From: Faecalimonas sp.
GTDB taxonomy: Bacteria > Bacillota > Clostridia > Lachnospirales > Lachnospiraceae
Assembly (NCBI GenBank): GCA_029264305.1
Contig: JARICA010000003.1
Span: forward strand, 1-38,580
Direction: 5' to 3'
DNA length: 38,580 nt
The notes under the pieces were generated by a model. It had not been told where the DNA came from. It saw nothing but the letters and a program-made list of their open reading frames with translations, and did no database searches. Position 1 is the first letter of the stretch. Each line of letters begins with the position of its first letter. The translations under genes were made by a program, and so were the position numbers. Positions 5,941 through 15,063 of the stretch are shown here, in pieces.

Positions 5941-6831
5941 TTACGCATCTCCTTTATTTATACTCATCATTAAATCATATATGCGTTCAAACTCTTCTTC
6001 TGAATAGTATTCAATTTCTATTTTTCCTTTACCATTTGGTTTTGGGTTGATATTAACTTTTGTTCCCATAAGAGATTTTAAATTTTCTTCACTAGCTTTA
6101 TAAATAAACTCATTCTCTATTACTTTTTTAACTTTTTCTTTTTTGGGTTTCTTTAATTCTTTAATCAATTTTTCTGTTTCACGCACACTTAACTTCTCAT
6201 CAAAAATCCTATTTGCAAGAAGATATTGTTGTTCCTCGTTTTCTATTGCTAATAAAGCCCTAGCATGTCCTGTAGAAATCATATCATCGATAATCATTTG
6301 TTGTACTTTTTGATTTAACTTTAAAAGGCGTAGAGAGTTTGTCACTGCCGTCCTACTCTTAGAAACCTTTTCTGCAACTTCATCTTGTTTTAACGAGAAT
6401 TCTTCTAAAAGTCGTTTATATGCCATTGCTTCTTCTATTGGATTCAAATTTTCTCTTTGAATATTTTCAATCAGTGCAATTTCTACCATTTCCTGATCTG
6501 TATATTTTCTTACAACTACTGGGACCTCTTTAATTCCTGCAAGTTTTGCTGCTCTCCAGCGTCGTTCCCCTGCAATTATTTCGTAGAAATCTTCTTTCTT
6601 TTGTACAAGCAATGGTTGTAAAACACCAAACTGTTTAATAGAATCCGCTAATTCTAACAAAGAATCTTCTTCAAACATTCTTCTTGGCTGTGAACGGTTG
6701 GGTTCTATCAATGTTAGTTTTACCATTTGTTCTCCCGTTTTTTCGGATTTTTCTTTTTTAGTTTTTAATTCTTTTTTTTCAGGAATCAAACTATCTAGTC
6801 CTTTTCCTAGACCACCACGTTTTGTCGGCAT
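5941..6831 (-). CDS. parB: Chromosome partition protein ParB (Spo0J)
   Basis: A 296-residue Spo0J-type ParB, which loads at parS as a CTP-dependent clamp, recruits SMC and works with Soj in origin segregation. The N-terminus PTKRGGLGKGLDSLI is the typical ParA-interacting leader. The CTP-binding/arginine box GERRWR is at residues 88-93 and ENIQRENLNPIEEA at 122-135. The HTH (VAEKVSKSRTAVTNSLRLLKL) follows, and the Lys-rich linker and C-terminal dimerisation domain end in ERIYDLMMSI. It overlaps soj by one base (TAATG) with AAAGGAG upstream. Its presumed binding sites are the two perfect parS copies at 7660 and 7704. Confidence 0.96.
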   Translation of the reverse strand: MPTKRGGLGKGLDSLIPEKKELKTKKEKSEKTGEQMVKLTLIEPNRSQPRRMFEEDSLLELADSIKQFGVLQPLLVQKKEDFYEIIAGERRWRAAKLAGIKEVPVVVRKYTDQEMVEIALIENIQRENLNPIEEAMAYKRLLEEFSLKQDEVAEKVSKSRTAVTNSLRLLKLNQKVQQMIIDDMISTGHARALLAIENEEQQYLLANRIFDEKLSVRETEKLIKELKKPKKEKVKKVIENEFIYKASEENLKSLMGTKVNINPKPNGKGKIEIEYYSEEEFERIYDLMMSINKGDA

Positions 6832-7598
6832 TATTCTTCTCCTTTATTAATTACCTCTTCTGCTAACAACATATAACTTTCTGCACCTGTCGATTTCGGA
6901 TCATACAAATTAATTGGCATTCCATGACTCGGTGCTTCTGCTAAACGTATGTTTCTCGGAATAATGGTTTTATAAATTGCTTGATTTAAATTTTCTTTTA
7001 CATTTTCTACTACTTGAAGGGATAAATTAGTTCTTGCATCATACATGGTAAATACAACACCTTCCATTTCTAATCTTGGATTCAAGCGTTCTTTAACCAA
7101 ATCTATCGTATGTATTAATTGACTTAACCCTTCTAAAGCATAATATTCACACTGAATTGGGACCAATACTGTATCTGCTGTCGTCATTGCATTGATTGTT
7201 AGCATACTTAGTGAAGGAGGACAATCAATAATAATAAAATCATATTCTTCTTTCACTTTTTCAACTGCATCTCTTATAATATATTCTTTATTATCCACTC
7301 CTATCAATTCAATTTCAGCTGCTGACAAATCAATATTTGTCGGTAAAACATCTAAATTTTCTAAAGTCTCTTTACAAATAACCTTTCCAATATCAATTTC
7401 TCCGAGAATCAAATCATATACCGTATATTCTACATTTTCTTTGTCTATGCCTAACCCGCTAGTCATATTTCCCTGTGGATCCATGTCTATCGCCAAAACT
7501 TTTTTTCCTAAAGCACTCAAACAAGCGGACAAATTAATAGATGTAGTTGTTTTCCCAACTCCACCCTTTTGATTCGCGATCGCTATTATTCTTCCCAT
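6831..7598 (-). CDS. soj: Chromosome partition ATPase ParA (Soj)
   Basis: A 255-residue ParA ATPase that forms ATP-bound DNA-binding dimers, is stimulated by Spo0J, and in Firmicutes also regulates DnaA. The deviant Walker A KGGVGKTTT is at residues 11-19, Walker A' DMDPQGN near 40, and Walker B DFIIIDCPPSLSMLTINA near 120. The open frame extends ten codons upstream, but the ATG at 7598 is used because AAGGGGA is correctly spaced and the protein then starts MGRIIAIANQKGG as in other Soj proteins. It is the first gene of the operon soj-parB-DUF4446-serS-DUF3881. Two parS sites are 62 and 106 bases upstream of the start. Confidence 0.96.
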   Translation of the reverse strand: MGRIIAIANQKGGVGKTTTSINLSACLSALGKKVLAIDMDPQGNMTSGLGIDKENVEYTVYDLILGEIDIGKVICKETLENLDVLPTNIDLSAAEIELIGVDNKEYIIRDAVEKVKEEYDFIIIDCPPSLSMLTINAMTTADTVLVPIQCEYYALEGLSQLIHTIDLVKERLNPRLEMEGVVFTMYDARTNLSLQVVENVKENLNQAIYKTIIPRNIRLAEAPSHGMPINLYDPKSTGAESYMLLAEEVINKGEE

Positions 7599-7627
7599 TT
7601 GTATAGTCCCCTTTCTATCACTTTCCA

Positions 7628-7636
7628 ATTATAGCA
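7628..7636 (-). promoter_or_regulatory. Extended -10 of the soj operon promoter
   Basis: Minus strand TGCTATAAT (7636-7628) is an extended -10. No consensus -35 is present at 17 bases (TAGATT); a TTGTAG lies 20 bases upstream. The first parS (7660-7675) ends right next to this region, so ParB loading could affect transcription of its own operon. Confidence 0.55.
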
Positions 7637-7659
7637 CCTTTTTATTTTTAAATCTACAA

Positions 7660-7675
7660 TGTTTCACGTGAAACA
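7660..7675. promoter_or_regulatory. parS site 1
   Basis: TGTTTCACGTGAAACA, a perfect 16-base palindrome identical to the Firmicutes parS consensus bound by Spo0J. It is flanked by A/T and lies in the divergent soj/hydrolase spacer. Confidence 0.97.
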
Positions 7676-7703
7676 TTATTATTTTTATGATTTTAAAAGA
7701 AAA

Positions 7704-7719
7704 TGTTTCACGTGAAACA
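7704..7719. promoter_or_regulatory. parS site 2
   Basis: A second perfect TGTTTCACGTGAAACA copy, 44 bases start-to-start from the first (about four helical turns), so both face the same side of the helix. It lies about 8 kb from oriC, a usual place for ParB and condensin loading. Confidence 0.97.
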
Positions 7720-7780
7720 TTTTCTTTCCTTGTCTTTTATTATGTAGTATAATAAAAACAAAAATATAAGGGGTGATTTT

Positions 7781-8743
7781 ATGAATTGGAAAAAAAGAAT
7801 AATGAATTGTGCTTTATTTATAGGTATAACTACTTTTGTAATGTTCGTTATTAATAAACTAATCTATTTCATTTCTACAGTCGAAAATGTTTTAGACCGT
7901 ATTAAAGGAAATTATTACGAATGGCGTTTTGGTAAAATATTTTATACAAAGTATGGTTCTGGAAAACCACTTCTTCTTATTCACGATATAACTCCAATGA
8001 GTTCTGGATATGAATGGAATCAGACAATTAAGGAATTATCCAAAACATATACTGTTTATACTATAGATTTACTTGGTTGTGGTCGTTCAGAAAAACCTAA
8101 TATTACTTATACAAATTATTTATACGTCCAACTAATTACCGATTTCATTAAACATGTAATTGGGAAAAAGACAGATGTTGTTGCAAGTGGATTGTCGTCT
8201 TCCTTTGTTTTAATGGCTTGTCATATGGATAATACTATTATCAATAAAGTTGTTATGGTTTCTCCACATTCTTTTGCTTCACTAAATAAATCACCTAATA
8301 AAAATAGTAAAGCATTAAGAATACTTTTAAACACACATATCATTGGTACTCTAGTTTATAATATTATTTTTACAAAGAAAAATATTGTTTCTACATTAAA
8401 AAATGACTACTATTACAATAATGCACAAGTTACAGAAGAACTTATTCAAAACTATTATGAAGCTGCTCACACTTGTAATTCCTCATCAAAATATGTCTTT
8501 ACAAGTGTTATAGGACGTTATCTAAATGCAAATGTAACTAGTGTTTTACATTCTTTGGAAAACAGTATTTTTATTATTTTAGGCGATAAGCATATTGAAA
8601 AATATAATTGTATTGGGAACCAATATCAAGAACAACTTCCTTCTATAGAAGTGGTTTATATCGAAAAATCTTTACTTGCTCCTCATATGGAACAATCTGA
8701 TTTATTTACTGAACAGTTGCAAATATTACTAGAAACCGAATAA
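7781..8743 (+). CDS. Membrane-anchored alpha/beta hydrolase-fold protein
   Basis: A 320-residue protein. A hydrophobic segment (ALFIGITTFVMFVINKLIYF, residues 11-30) anchors an alpha/beta hydrolase domain. Fold marks are LLLIHDITPMSSGYEW (the oxyanion strand, with HD instead of HG), TIDLLGCGRSEKP and the nucleophile elbow ASGLSSSF. Ser139 would be the nucleophile, but the usual GxSxG is GLSSS. Candidate Asp269 (IILGDK) and His302 (LAPHMEQ) complete a triad. Substrate is unknown; lipid or ester substrates at the membrane are only a guess. The ATG at 7781 has AAGGGGTG upstream, and TATAAT at 7748-7753 is a likely -10. It is the only plus-strand gene between the left element and oriC, opposed to the replication-aligned operons. 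Confidence 0.8.
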   Translation: MNWKKRIMNCALFIGITTFVMFVINKLIYFISTVENVLDRIKGNYYEWRFGKIFYTKYGSGKPLLLIHDITPMSSGYEWNQTIKELSKTYTVYTIDLLGCGRSEKPNITYTNYLYVQLITDFIKHVIGKKTDVVASGLSSSFVLMACHMDNTIINKVVMVSPHSFASLNKSPNKNSKALRILLNTHIIGTLVYNIIFTKKNIVSTLKNDYYYNNAQVTEELIQNYYEAAHTCNSSSKYVFTSVIGRYLNANVTSVLHSLENSIFIILGDKHIEKYNCIGNQYQEQLPSIEVVYIEKSLLAPHMEQSDLFTEQLQILLETE

Positions 8744-8763
8744 ATTCATATAACGCAATTTTA

Positions 8764-8797
8764 AAAAGAGCCACTTTCTTATGAAAGTGGCTCTTTT
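8764..8797. terminator. Bidirectional terminator between the hydrolase gene and rsmG
   Basis: Perfect 15-base stem AAAAGAGCCACTTTC / GAAAGTGGCTCTTTT with loop TTAT. It gives an A-stem-T form on both strands and so serves both convergent genes. On the minus strand the first arm is coding: it specifies the last rsmG residues (KEPLS) up to the stop at 8781-8779. Confidence 0.9.
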
Positions 8798-9492
8798 GCT
8801 GGTAATCCAGCCTTCCTTGGATATTTTTTATTTGTATTCTGCACCTTTTCTATTTTCACAAAAGAACGTCCTATATCTGTTCCAGGTAATTGAAATTTCA
8901 CAACTTCTGAAAGTTGTCCTCCCAAAATATGAATTGCTTTTTTAGATGCTGTGACTTCATCATCAATTTCTTCTGATTTATATGGAATGAACATTCCACC
9001 TACATTGACATATGGTAAGCAATATTCAGATAGTGTAGACAAATTTGCTACTGCACGTGAAACACATAAATCAAATTTTTCTCTGTATTCTTTCTGTTTC
9101 GCATAATCTTCTGCTCTTCCGTGAATTGTTCTGATCCCTGTCAATCCAAGTTGTTCAATTACTTCATTTAAAAACTTCACTCTTTTATTTAACGAATCTA
9201 AAAGAACAATTTCCAAATGTGGAAATGCTATTTTTAGTGGAATTCCTGGAAATCCTGCTCCTGTCCCTACATCTATTACAGTCTTTATCTTTTCTAAGTC
9301 CAATACTTTTACTAAAGATAAACTATCTACAAAATGTTTCTCATTCACTTCTTCATACTCTGTAATTCCTGTTAAATTCATAAAAGAATTCCACTCTACA
9401 AGTATTTCATAGAATTGATAAAACTGCTTTTTTTGCTTATCATCTAATACTATATCTAAATGTGCCAATTTTTCTTCAAATAGTTTACTCAT
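8779..9492 (-). CDS. rsmG: 16S rRNA (guanine-N7) methyltransferase RsmG (GidB)
   Basis: A 237-residue SAM-dependent methyltransferase that makes m7G at the conserved guanine of the 16S 530 loop (G527 in E. coli). Motif I is VIDVGTGAGFPGIPLKIAFP near residue 70, the acidic loop is IVLLDSLNKRVKFL, and SRAVANLSTLSEYCLPYV is the family signature. The frame is open 20 codons upstream, but the ATG at 9492 is chosen because it lies one base after the mnmG stop with GGAGAAG in place and gives the conserved start MSKLFEEKL. It is the last gene of the mnmE-mnmG-rsmG unit and ends inside its terminator stem. In some bacteria loss of this enzyme gives low-level streptomycin resistance. Confidence 0.96.
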   Translation of the reverse strand: MSKLFEEKLAHLDIVLDDKQKKQFYQFYEILVEWNSFMNLTGITEYEEVNEKHFVDSLSLVKVLDLEKIKTVIDVGTGAGFPGIPLKIAFPHLEIVLLDSLNKRVKFLNEVIEQLGLTGIRTIHGRAEDYAKQKEYREKFDLCVSRAVANLSTLSEYCLPYVNVGGMFIPYKSEEIDDEVTASKKAIHILGGQLSEVVKFQLPGTDIGRSFVKIEKVQNTNKKYPRKAGLPAKEPLS

Positions 9493-9493
9493 C

Positions 9494-11392
9494 TTATCTT
9501 CTCCACTGTTCCATATATACAAGAAGAACCGAAATATCAGCTGGTGAAACACCTGAAATTCTAGATGCTTGTCCTATAGAAATCGGTTTATATTTTTTTA
9601 ATTTTTGTACCGCTTCAATTCTAAGACTCTTTACATCATCATAATCAATATCATCTGGAATTCTCTTTGTTTCCAACTTTTTGAATTGTTCTACTTGCTT
9701 CATTTGACGAGTTATATATCCCTCGTATTTAATATAAATATTTACCTGTTCGATAACCTCATCACTTAACACTTCTCTCTTCTCATCAATTGGTGCAAGT
9801 GCCTCATAATTTAATTCTGGTCTCCGAATTAATTCTGCCAAAGTTATCCCCGAATTAAGAGGTGTACTTCCATACTTTTCCAAAAGTTCTTGTACTTTAG
9901 GATTTGCTCCAACATTTGTATGCTTAATTCGTTCTACCTCTCGAAGAATCTGCTCTTCTTTTAATTTCAAATGCTCATATCGCTCATCTGAAATCAATCC
10001 AACTTTATGTCCAATTTTTGTTAATCTTTGATCCGCATTATCTTGTCTCAATAACAGACGGTATTCTGCACGAGAAGTCATCATACGATATGGCTCATGA
10101 CTTTCTTTTGTTACTAAATCATCAATCAAAACACCAATATATCCTTCTGAACGATCAATAACAATCTGCTCTTTTCCAAGAAGTTTTAATGCTGCATTTA
10201 TTCCTGCAATCAACCCTTGTGCTGCTGCCTCTTCGTATCCTGAACTTCCATTAAATTGTCCACCGCTATACAGTCCCTCAATTTTCTTAAATTCCAATGT
10301 GGGATATAACTGTCTTGCATCTATGCAGTCATATTCAATAGCATAAGCATTTCGCATAATTCTAGCATTTTCCAATCCAGGAACACTTCTATACATTTCA
10401 TATTGTACATCCTCTGGTAAAGAACTTGACATTCCACCTATATACATTTCATTTGTATCTAAGCCTTCCGGTTCTATAAATACTTGATGTCTGTCTTTGT
10501 CCGCAAATTTAACAACTTTGTCCTCTATAGACGGACAATATCTAGGACCTGTTCCTTCAATCATCCCTGAAAATAGTGGTGAACGATCTAAGTTTTCTCG
10601 AATAATATGATGTGTTTTTTCATTTGTATATGTCAACCAACAAGAAGCTTGTTCAATCTGGACATCTTCTGGATTTGTCGTAAACGAAAAAGGAACAACT
10701 TTTTCATCTCCAAACTGCTCTTCCATTTTACTAAAATCAATGGAATTTTTATCAATTCTTGCAGGTGTTCCCGTTTTAAATCTATACATTTCTATTCCAA
10801 GATTCTTAAGACAATCTGTTAAATAATTAGCTGCTTGTAACCCATCTGGACCAGTTTCGTTGCTAATTTCTCCATAAATGCATCTAGATTTTAAATATGT
10901 TCCCGTACATAATACAACAGCTTTGCAGTGATAAATAGCTCCTGAGTATGTCTGAACACCAATCACCTTTCCATCTTCAACTAAAATATCTGTTACTTCT
11001 GCCTGTTTTAACTCCAAATTTTCTTGGTTTTCTAATACACATCGCATTGTTTTGCTATACTGTGCCTTATCGGCTTGCGCTCTAAGTGAATGTACTGCCG
11101 GTCCTTTTGATTTATTTAACATTTTTGACTGAATGAAAGTTTTATCAATTACTTTCCCCATTTCCCCACCTAAAGCATCAATTTCTCTTACCAAATGTCC
11201 TTTTGATGTTCCACCTATATTAGGGTTACATGGCATAAGAGCAACACTATTTATACTTACCGTAAACATGATGGTTTTTAAACCCAATCTTGCTGCTGCA
11301 AGCCCTGCCTCACAACCAGCATGGCCTGCTCCAATAACAATAACATCATACTTATCTTTATTTTCCCATACAGAATTTGCTGAATATTTCAT
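9494..11392 (-). CDS. mnmG: tRNA U34 carboxymethylaminomethyl synthesis protein MnmG (GidA)
   Basis: A 632-residue FAD protein that with MnmE installs the 5-(carboxymethyl)aminomethyl group on wobble uridine of several tRNAs. The N-terminal Rossmann motif [21 protein letters not shown] is at residues 17-37. The family blocks [24 protein letters not shown], the catalytic-cysteine region [15 protein letters not shown] and [21 protein letters not shown] are all present. The helical C-terminal domain, which contacts tRNA and MnmE, ends [23 protein letters not shown]. Length is normal. The ATG at 11392 lies 35 bases inside mnmE, so the two partner subunits are translationally coupled. Confidence 0.97.
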   Translation of the reverse strand: MKYSANSVWENKDKYDVIVIGAGHAGCEAGLAAARLGLKTIMFTVSINSVALMPCNPNIGGTSKGHLVREIDALGGEMGKVIDKTFIQSKMLNKSKGPAVHSLRAQADKAQYSKTMRCVLENQENLELKQAEVTDILVEDGKVIGVQTYSGAIYHCKAVVLCTGTYLKSRCIYGEISNETGPDGLQAANYLTDCLKNLGIEMYRFKTGTPARIDKNSIDFSKMEEQFGDEKVVPFSFTTNPEDVQIEQASCWLTYTNEKTHHIIRENLDRSPLFSGMIEGTGPRYCPSIEDKVVKFADKDRHQVFIEPEGLDTNEMYIGGMSSSLPEDVQYEMYRSVPGLENARIMRNAYAIEYDCIDARQLYPTLEFKKIEGLYSGGQFNGSSGYEEAAAQGLIAGINAALKLLGKEQIVIDRSEGYIGVLIDDLVTKESHEPYRMMTSRAEYRLLLRQDNADQRLTKIGHKVGLISDERYEHLKLKEEQILREVERIKHTNVGANPKVQELLEKYGSTPLNSGITLAELIRRPELNYEALAPIDEKREVLSDEVIEQVNIYIKYEGYITRQMKQVEQFKKLETKRIPDDIDYDDVKSLRIEAVQKLKKYKPISIGQASRISGVSPADISVLLVYMEQWRR

Positions 11393-12731
11393 TTACTAAA
11401 TCTTCTCCTATCGTCTCACCTGTAATACTTCCCAAAGATTCATATGCATCCAACAAATCAATGGTATAAAAATCTTCAGGCATTCCATTTTCTATACTAA
11501 TAACTACCTTTTTTAGACTTTCCGAGGCATCTTGGAGTGCCGTCTTGTGTCTTATATTTGTAATATATACTTCATCATTGAAGGAAATATCGCCATGGAA
11601 AAACATTTCTTTAAGGGTTTCTTCTAACTCTTTTATCCCTTGTTCTTCTTTTGCTGAAATAACAATTATTGGTTTATCCAATTTTTTTTCTAGTTCTATT
11701 TTTGTTACAACCATTTCCAAATCCGACTTGTTTAGAAGAACAATAGCTTTTTTATCCTGTATCATCGTAATGATTTCTTCATCATTTGCATCGAGTGGTC
11801 GAGATGCATCTGCTACGTAAATAATTAAATCAGCCTCATTCATTTGCGTTTTAGCTTTATCCACTCCAATTTTTTCTACCACGTCTTTTGTTTCACGAAT
11901 TCCAGCAGTATCCATAATATTAAGACTTATCCCTTGCAATTGAATATTTTCTTCTAACACATCCCTTGTTGTTCCTTCTATATCTGTAACAATAGCACGC
12001 TCTTCTCCAACAAGAACATTTAACAATGAGGATTTTCCAGCATTCGGTTTTCCAACAATAACGGTTTTTATCCCTTCTTTAATTATTCTACCATTATCTG
12101 TACTTATCAGCAACCTATCTATATCCTTTAGTAATTTATCCACAATTTCTTTTAGTTTTCCCCCATAACCATCTACACTAATATGCTCAGGATCATCTAA
12201 CGCTGTTTCTATAAATGCAGTATGATATAAAATCTCTTCCCTTATCTCTTTTATTTTCTTTTGTACTGAGCCTTTTAGCTGGCTTACAGAACTCTTTAAA
12301 GCATACTCGTTTTTGGAATCAATAATATCAATAACTGCTTCTGCCTGTGATAAATCAATTTTCCCATTTAAAAATGCTCTTTTTGTAAATTCTCCTGGTT
12401 CAGCTGGTCTTGCACCATATTTAATAACTGTTTCCATAATTTTCTTCATCACATAAATTCCACCATGACAATCTATTTCTACAGTATCTTCTCCAGTATA
12501 ACTGTGGGGTGCTTTCATTAACATAACTAATACTTCATCAATCGTTTCTTCCCCATCAACAATATATCCATAATGTATTGTATAATTTTTTTCTTCAATA
12601 AAATTTTTTTCTTTTTTTCCTCTGAATATCTTCTGAATAATCTCAATTGATTCATTTCCACTTATTCTAACAATACCAATTCCTGCACTAGACATTGCTG
12701 TTGCTATCGCTGCAATTGTATCTTTTTTCAT
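11358..12731 (-). CDS. mnmE: tRNA modification GTPase MnmE (TrmE)
   Basis: A 457-residue GTPase partner of MnmG. The N-terminal formyl-THF-binding domain starts [23 protein letters not shown] helical domain holds the inserted G domain: G1 [12 protein letters not shown] (about residues 227-238), G2 region [12 protein letters not shown]3 DTAG and G4 LLNKSD. The protein ends FSKFCMGK, the conserved C-x-G-K with the essential cysteine. A TTG at 12734 would add one Met, but the ATG at 12731 has GGAAG at better spacing. It is separated from jag by an intrinsic terminator, so mnmE-mnmG-rsmG needs readthrough or its own promoter within the 57-base gap. Confidence 0.97.
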   Translation of the reverse strand: MKKDTIAAIATAMSSAGIGIVRISGNESIEIIQKIFRGKKEKNFIEEKNYTIHYGYIVDGEETIDEVLVMLMKAPHSYTGEDTVEIDCHGGIYVMKKIMETVIKYGARPAEPGEFTKRAFLNGKIDLSQAEAVIDIIDSKNEYALKSSVSQLKGSVQKKIKEIREEILYHTAFIETALDDPEHISVDGYGGKLKEIVDKLLKDIDRLLISTDNGRIIKEGIKTVIVGKPNAGKSSLLNVLVGEERAIVTDIEGTTRDVLEENIQLQGISLNIMDTAGIRETKDVVEKIGVDKAKTQMNEADLIIYVADASRPLDANDEEIITMIQDKKAIVLLNKSDLEMVVTKIELEKKLDKPIIVISAKEEQGIKELEETLKEMFFHGDISFNDEVYITNIRHKTALQDASESLKKVVISIENGMPEDFYTIDLLDAYESLGSITGETIGEDLVNEIFSKFCMGK

Positions 12732-12743
12732 CAAATCTTCCTT

Positions 12744-12781
12744 TCAAAAAAGGCAGCCTCTTTATAAAAGATGCTGCCTTT
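12744..12781 (-). terminator. Intrinsic terminator between jag and mnmE
   Basis: Minus strand AAAGGCAGC...GCTGCCTTT (12781-12749) with a further inner TCTTT/AAAGA stem, followed by TTTTTG. It lies eight bases after the jag stop and just before the mnmE ribosome site, so it ends or attenuates the rpmH-jag transcript. Confidence 0.85.
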
Positions 12782-12788
12782 ATTCTTA

Positions 12789-13553
12789 CTATTTTCTTGC
12801 TAATGTTATAACTACTCTTCTATATGGTTCTTCACCTTCGCTATGTGTAGATACATATTTATCATTTTGCAATGCTGAATGAATTACTCTTCTTTCATAT
12901 GGATTCATCGGTTCAAGAGAAATTTGCTTTTTAGTTCTCTTAACTTTATATGCAATATTTTTTGCAAGATTTTCCAATGTTTCTTTTCTTCTTTGACGAT
13001 AATTTTCTGTATCTAATTTCACACGAACATATTCTTCCTGTGACTTATTTGCAACACGATTTGTTAAATACTGAAGTGAATCTAAAGTTTGTCCCCTTTT
13101 TCCAATTAGGATTCCCATATTTTCACCTTTCATTTCGATATTTAACGCACCTTCTTCGTCAATATGAGAAACAATTTCAACTTCCATACCCATTGTTTTC
13201 AATACATCTTTCAAAAATGTTTCACAAGCTAGTATCGTTTTATCTTCTACTTTTCCAAGCTTATGTTCTTTTTGTTCTTTTGCAGGATGTTCTTCAACAA
13301 CTTTTTCTTCGATAGTAAGTTCTTTTTCTTTTTCAATCTCTTGTTTGATTTCTTCCTTTATTTCTTCTACTTCAGGTGTTTCAACCTTTTTCCATGCTTT
13401 AATAACTGCTTGTTTACTCCCTATTCCAAGAAATCCGGTACTTCCTTTTTCAATAATGTCGTATTCAACCTGATCGCTTGTAGCACCTAACTGAATAAGA
13501 GCCTCTGTAATCGCATCGTCCAATGTTTTTGCCGATACTGTAATTTCATTCAT
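12789..13553 (-). CDS. khpB: RNA-binding protein Jag/KhpB
   Basis: A 254-residue protein with the three parts of the family. The Jag-N domain is MNEITVSAKTLDDAITEALIQLG...GFLGIGSKQAVI. A Glu/Lys-rich linker covers about residues 60-100. The KH domain carries the GxxG loop as GKRGQTLDSLQYLTNR. The C-terminal R3H domain has EPMNPYERRVIHSALQND and SEGEEPYRRVVI. KhpB forms an RNA-binding pair with KhpA and affects cell division and envelope growth in Gram-positives. It follows yidC, its usual neighbour, with a 12-base gap and AAGGGGG before the ATG. Confidence 0.95.
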   Translation of the reverse strand: MNEITVSAKTLDDAITEALIQLGATSDQVEYDIIEKGSTGFLGIGSKQAVIKAWKKVETPEVEEIKEEIKQEIEKEKELTIEEKVVEEHPAKEQKEHKLGKVEDKTILACETFLKDVLKTMGMEVEIVSHIDEEGALNIEMKGENMGILIGKRGQTLDSLQYLTNRVANKSQEEYVRVKLDTENYRQRRKETLENLAKNIAYKVKRTKKQISLEPMNPYERRVIHSALQNDKYVSTHSEGEEPYRRVVITLARK

Positions 13554-13565
13554 AATGAAACCCCC

Positions 13566-14828
13566 TTAGTTATTTTCATTAAATCTTTTTACCATATTTG
13601 CTTTTGATGCAAGACTTCCTTCTTTAGCATTTCTATTTGCTTCTGCTGCTTTTTTCAAACGTTCTTCTTTTTCTGCTTCTGTCATCTTATTCACATTTGG
13701 TTCTTTGATATTTCTTACATTTCTTTGAGCCATTTCATTAATATTCTTAGCAGACGTTCCTTTTTTCTCACGTTTTTTCTTAGCTTTTTCTACATTCTTA
13801 GCAATCAAATCATCTACGGATGTTTTTTCTAAATGCTTATTAATAATCAACTGCTGTACACATCGGACAACTGCACTGGCAATCCAATACAGACCTAAAC
13901 CAGCTTGGAATGTAAAACACATAAATACAGATAACATCGGCATCATAACATTCATCATCTTCATCTGACTTGCCATTGGATTATCTGCTGTCTGTGTTGC
14001 TGATGCAGTTGCTGTCAACTTAATACTTAACCATTGTGTAAGACCAGATAAAACTGGAATAATTAATGCTACAATAATTAATACTAATGCTCCTGTCTTA
14101 ACTCCATCCATAAACATTGTTTTTGGTGTTTCTGCAAGGTTAATTCCAAGAAAACTATTTAAATGTTTTACGTTCTGTTGTGTACTTTCTATAACTGGCT
14201 TTAAATTATGAAATTTATCTGCCAATGTATCCCAAGTACTATCTTGGAATTTATATAGTACATCAATAATTGTATTTGTCTTTGTATAATCAAACTGTTT
14301 CGGATCAATTAAAATAGGAGAAGCTTTTCCAATGCCTTCCATAATTTTTTGATAACCGTCTGTTGCCATAATTCCTTTTACAAGAGGTGCATATGCATCT
14401 CTAATTCCACCTACATATGCTGGAATATGTTGAATTACTTGCCACAATCCAAGTAAAATTGGAAATTGAATTAAAAGTGAACCACATCCACCTGTTGGTG
14501 ATGTTCCATATTTATCATAGACCAACTGCGTTTCTTCCTGCATTTTCATCATAGATGTTTGGTCTCTTTTTCCTCTATATTTTTTCTGAATTGCCTGAAG
14601 TTCAGGATTCATCGCCGCAGACATTTTTGAAAACTTCTGCTGCTTAATTGTTAACGGTATTAATAATGTATAAATAATGATTGTGAATATAATAATACAG
14701 ATACCGATATTTTCAATACCGAATAAACTGCTCATTACATTAAAAATACCGTCCATTAATTTTCCGAGCAACAATGCTATCTGTCCAATAATTGGCGTAG
14801 TTGCTTGTGTCAATAATGTACCAGTCAT
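13566..14828 (-). CDS. yidC: Membrane protein insertase YidC (SpoIIIJ/Oxa1 type)
   Basis: A 420-residue insertase that places proteins into the cytoplasmic membrane alone or with Sec. The conserved core IFTIIIYTLLIPLTIKQQKFSKMSAAMNPELQAIQKKYRG is followed by PTGGCGSLLIQFPILLGLWQVI, then later membrane segments (LVLIIVALIIPVLSGL, MPMLSVFMCFTFQAGLGLYWIASAVV). The C-terminus is long, basic and Lys/Glu-rich, good for ribosome contact. The ATG at 14828 has a full AGGAGG seven bases upstream; the open frame further 5' runs through yidD and is not used. Unlike many Gram-positive homologues no lipobox is seen. About 150 residues between the core and the last segments (QDSTWDTLADKFHNL...) enlarge the protein over the B. 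subtilis form. Confidence 0.95.
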   Translation of the reverse strand: MTGTLLTQATTPIIGQIALLLGKLMDGIFNVMSSLFGIENIGICIIIFTIIIYTLLIPLTIKQQKFSKMSAAMNPELQAIQKKYRGKRDQTSMMKMQEETQLVYDKYGTSPTGGCGSLLIQFPILLGLWQVIQHIPAYVGGIRDAYAPLVKGIMATDGYQKIMEGIGKASPILIDPKQFDYTKTNTIIDVLYKFQDSTWDTLADKFHNLKPVIESTQQNVKHLNSFLGINLAETPKTMFMDGVKTGALVLIIVALIIPVLSGLTQWLSIKLTATASATQTADNPMASQMKMMNVMMPMLSVFMCFTFQAGLGLYWIASAVVRCVQQLIINKHLEKTSVDDLIAKNVEKAKKKREKKGTSAKNINEMAQRNVRNIKEPNVNKMTEAEKEERLKKAAEANRNAKEGSLASKANMVKRFNENN

Positions 14829-14850
14829 ATTTTTTCCTCCTACATTCACT

Positions 14851-15063
14851 TTAAGGTACGGGGTCATATCCCCCTTTTGAAAATGGATTACAACGCATAA
14901 TTCTCCATATCGTAAGAAGGCTTCCCTTAAAAGCACCATACTTCTCAATTGCTTCCAATCCGTATTCTGAACAGGTTGGTATATAAATACAGTGTGTTCT
15001 TACTTTTAATCCGGATAAATATTTTCTATAAAACTTAATTAGCATTATAAGCAGTCTCTTCAC
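14851..15063 (-). CDS. yidD: Membrane protein insertion efficiency factor YidD
   Basis: A 70-residue DUF37-family protein. [18 protein letters not shown] is the amphipathic N-terminus; the diagnostic [23 protein letters not shown] and the [18 protein letters not shown] ending are present, with Cys residues near 25, 31 and 58. It assists YidC-dependent insertion. The start is GTG at 15063, inside rnpA (29-base overlap), because it restores the family N-terminus; the ATG at 15045 is too far in. Confidence 0.93.
   Translation of the reverse strand: MKRLLIMLIKFYRKYLSGLKVRTHCIYIPTCSEYGLEAIEKYGAFKGSLLTIWRIMRCNPFSKGGYDPVP

Noticed and set aside
7192-7572. A 126-codon plus-strand frame opposite soj
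   Set aside because: Antisense shadow of the conserved ParA ATPase; composition is rich in Ser/Ile/Phe as expected from reversed codons.
6831-7628. Longer Soj starting at 7628
   Set aside because: The extra ten codons include the AAGGGGA ribosome site and the leader; the ATG at 7598 gives the conserved N-terminus.
12744-12781. Possible riboswitch before mnmE
   Set aside because: A single stem with a T-run right after the jag stop is explained by a simple terminator; there is no aptamer-size sequence.
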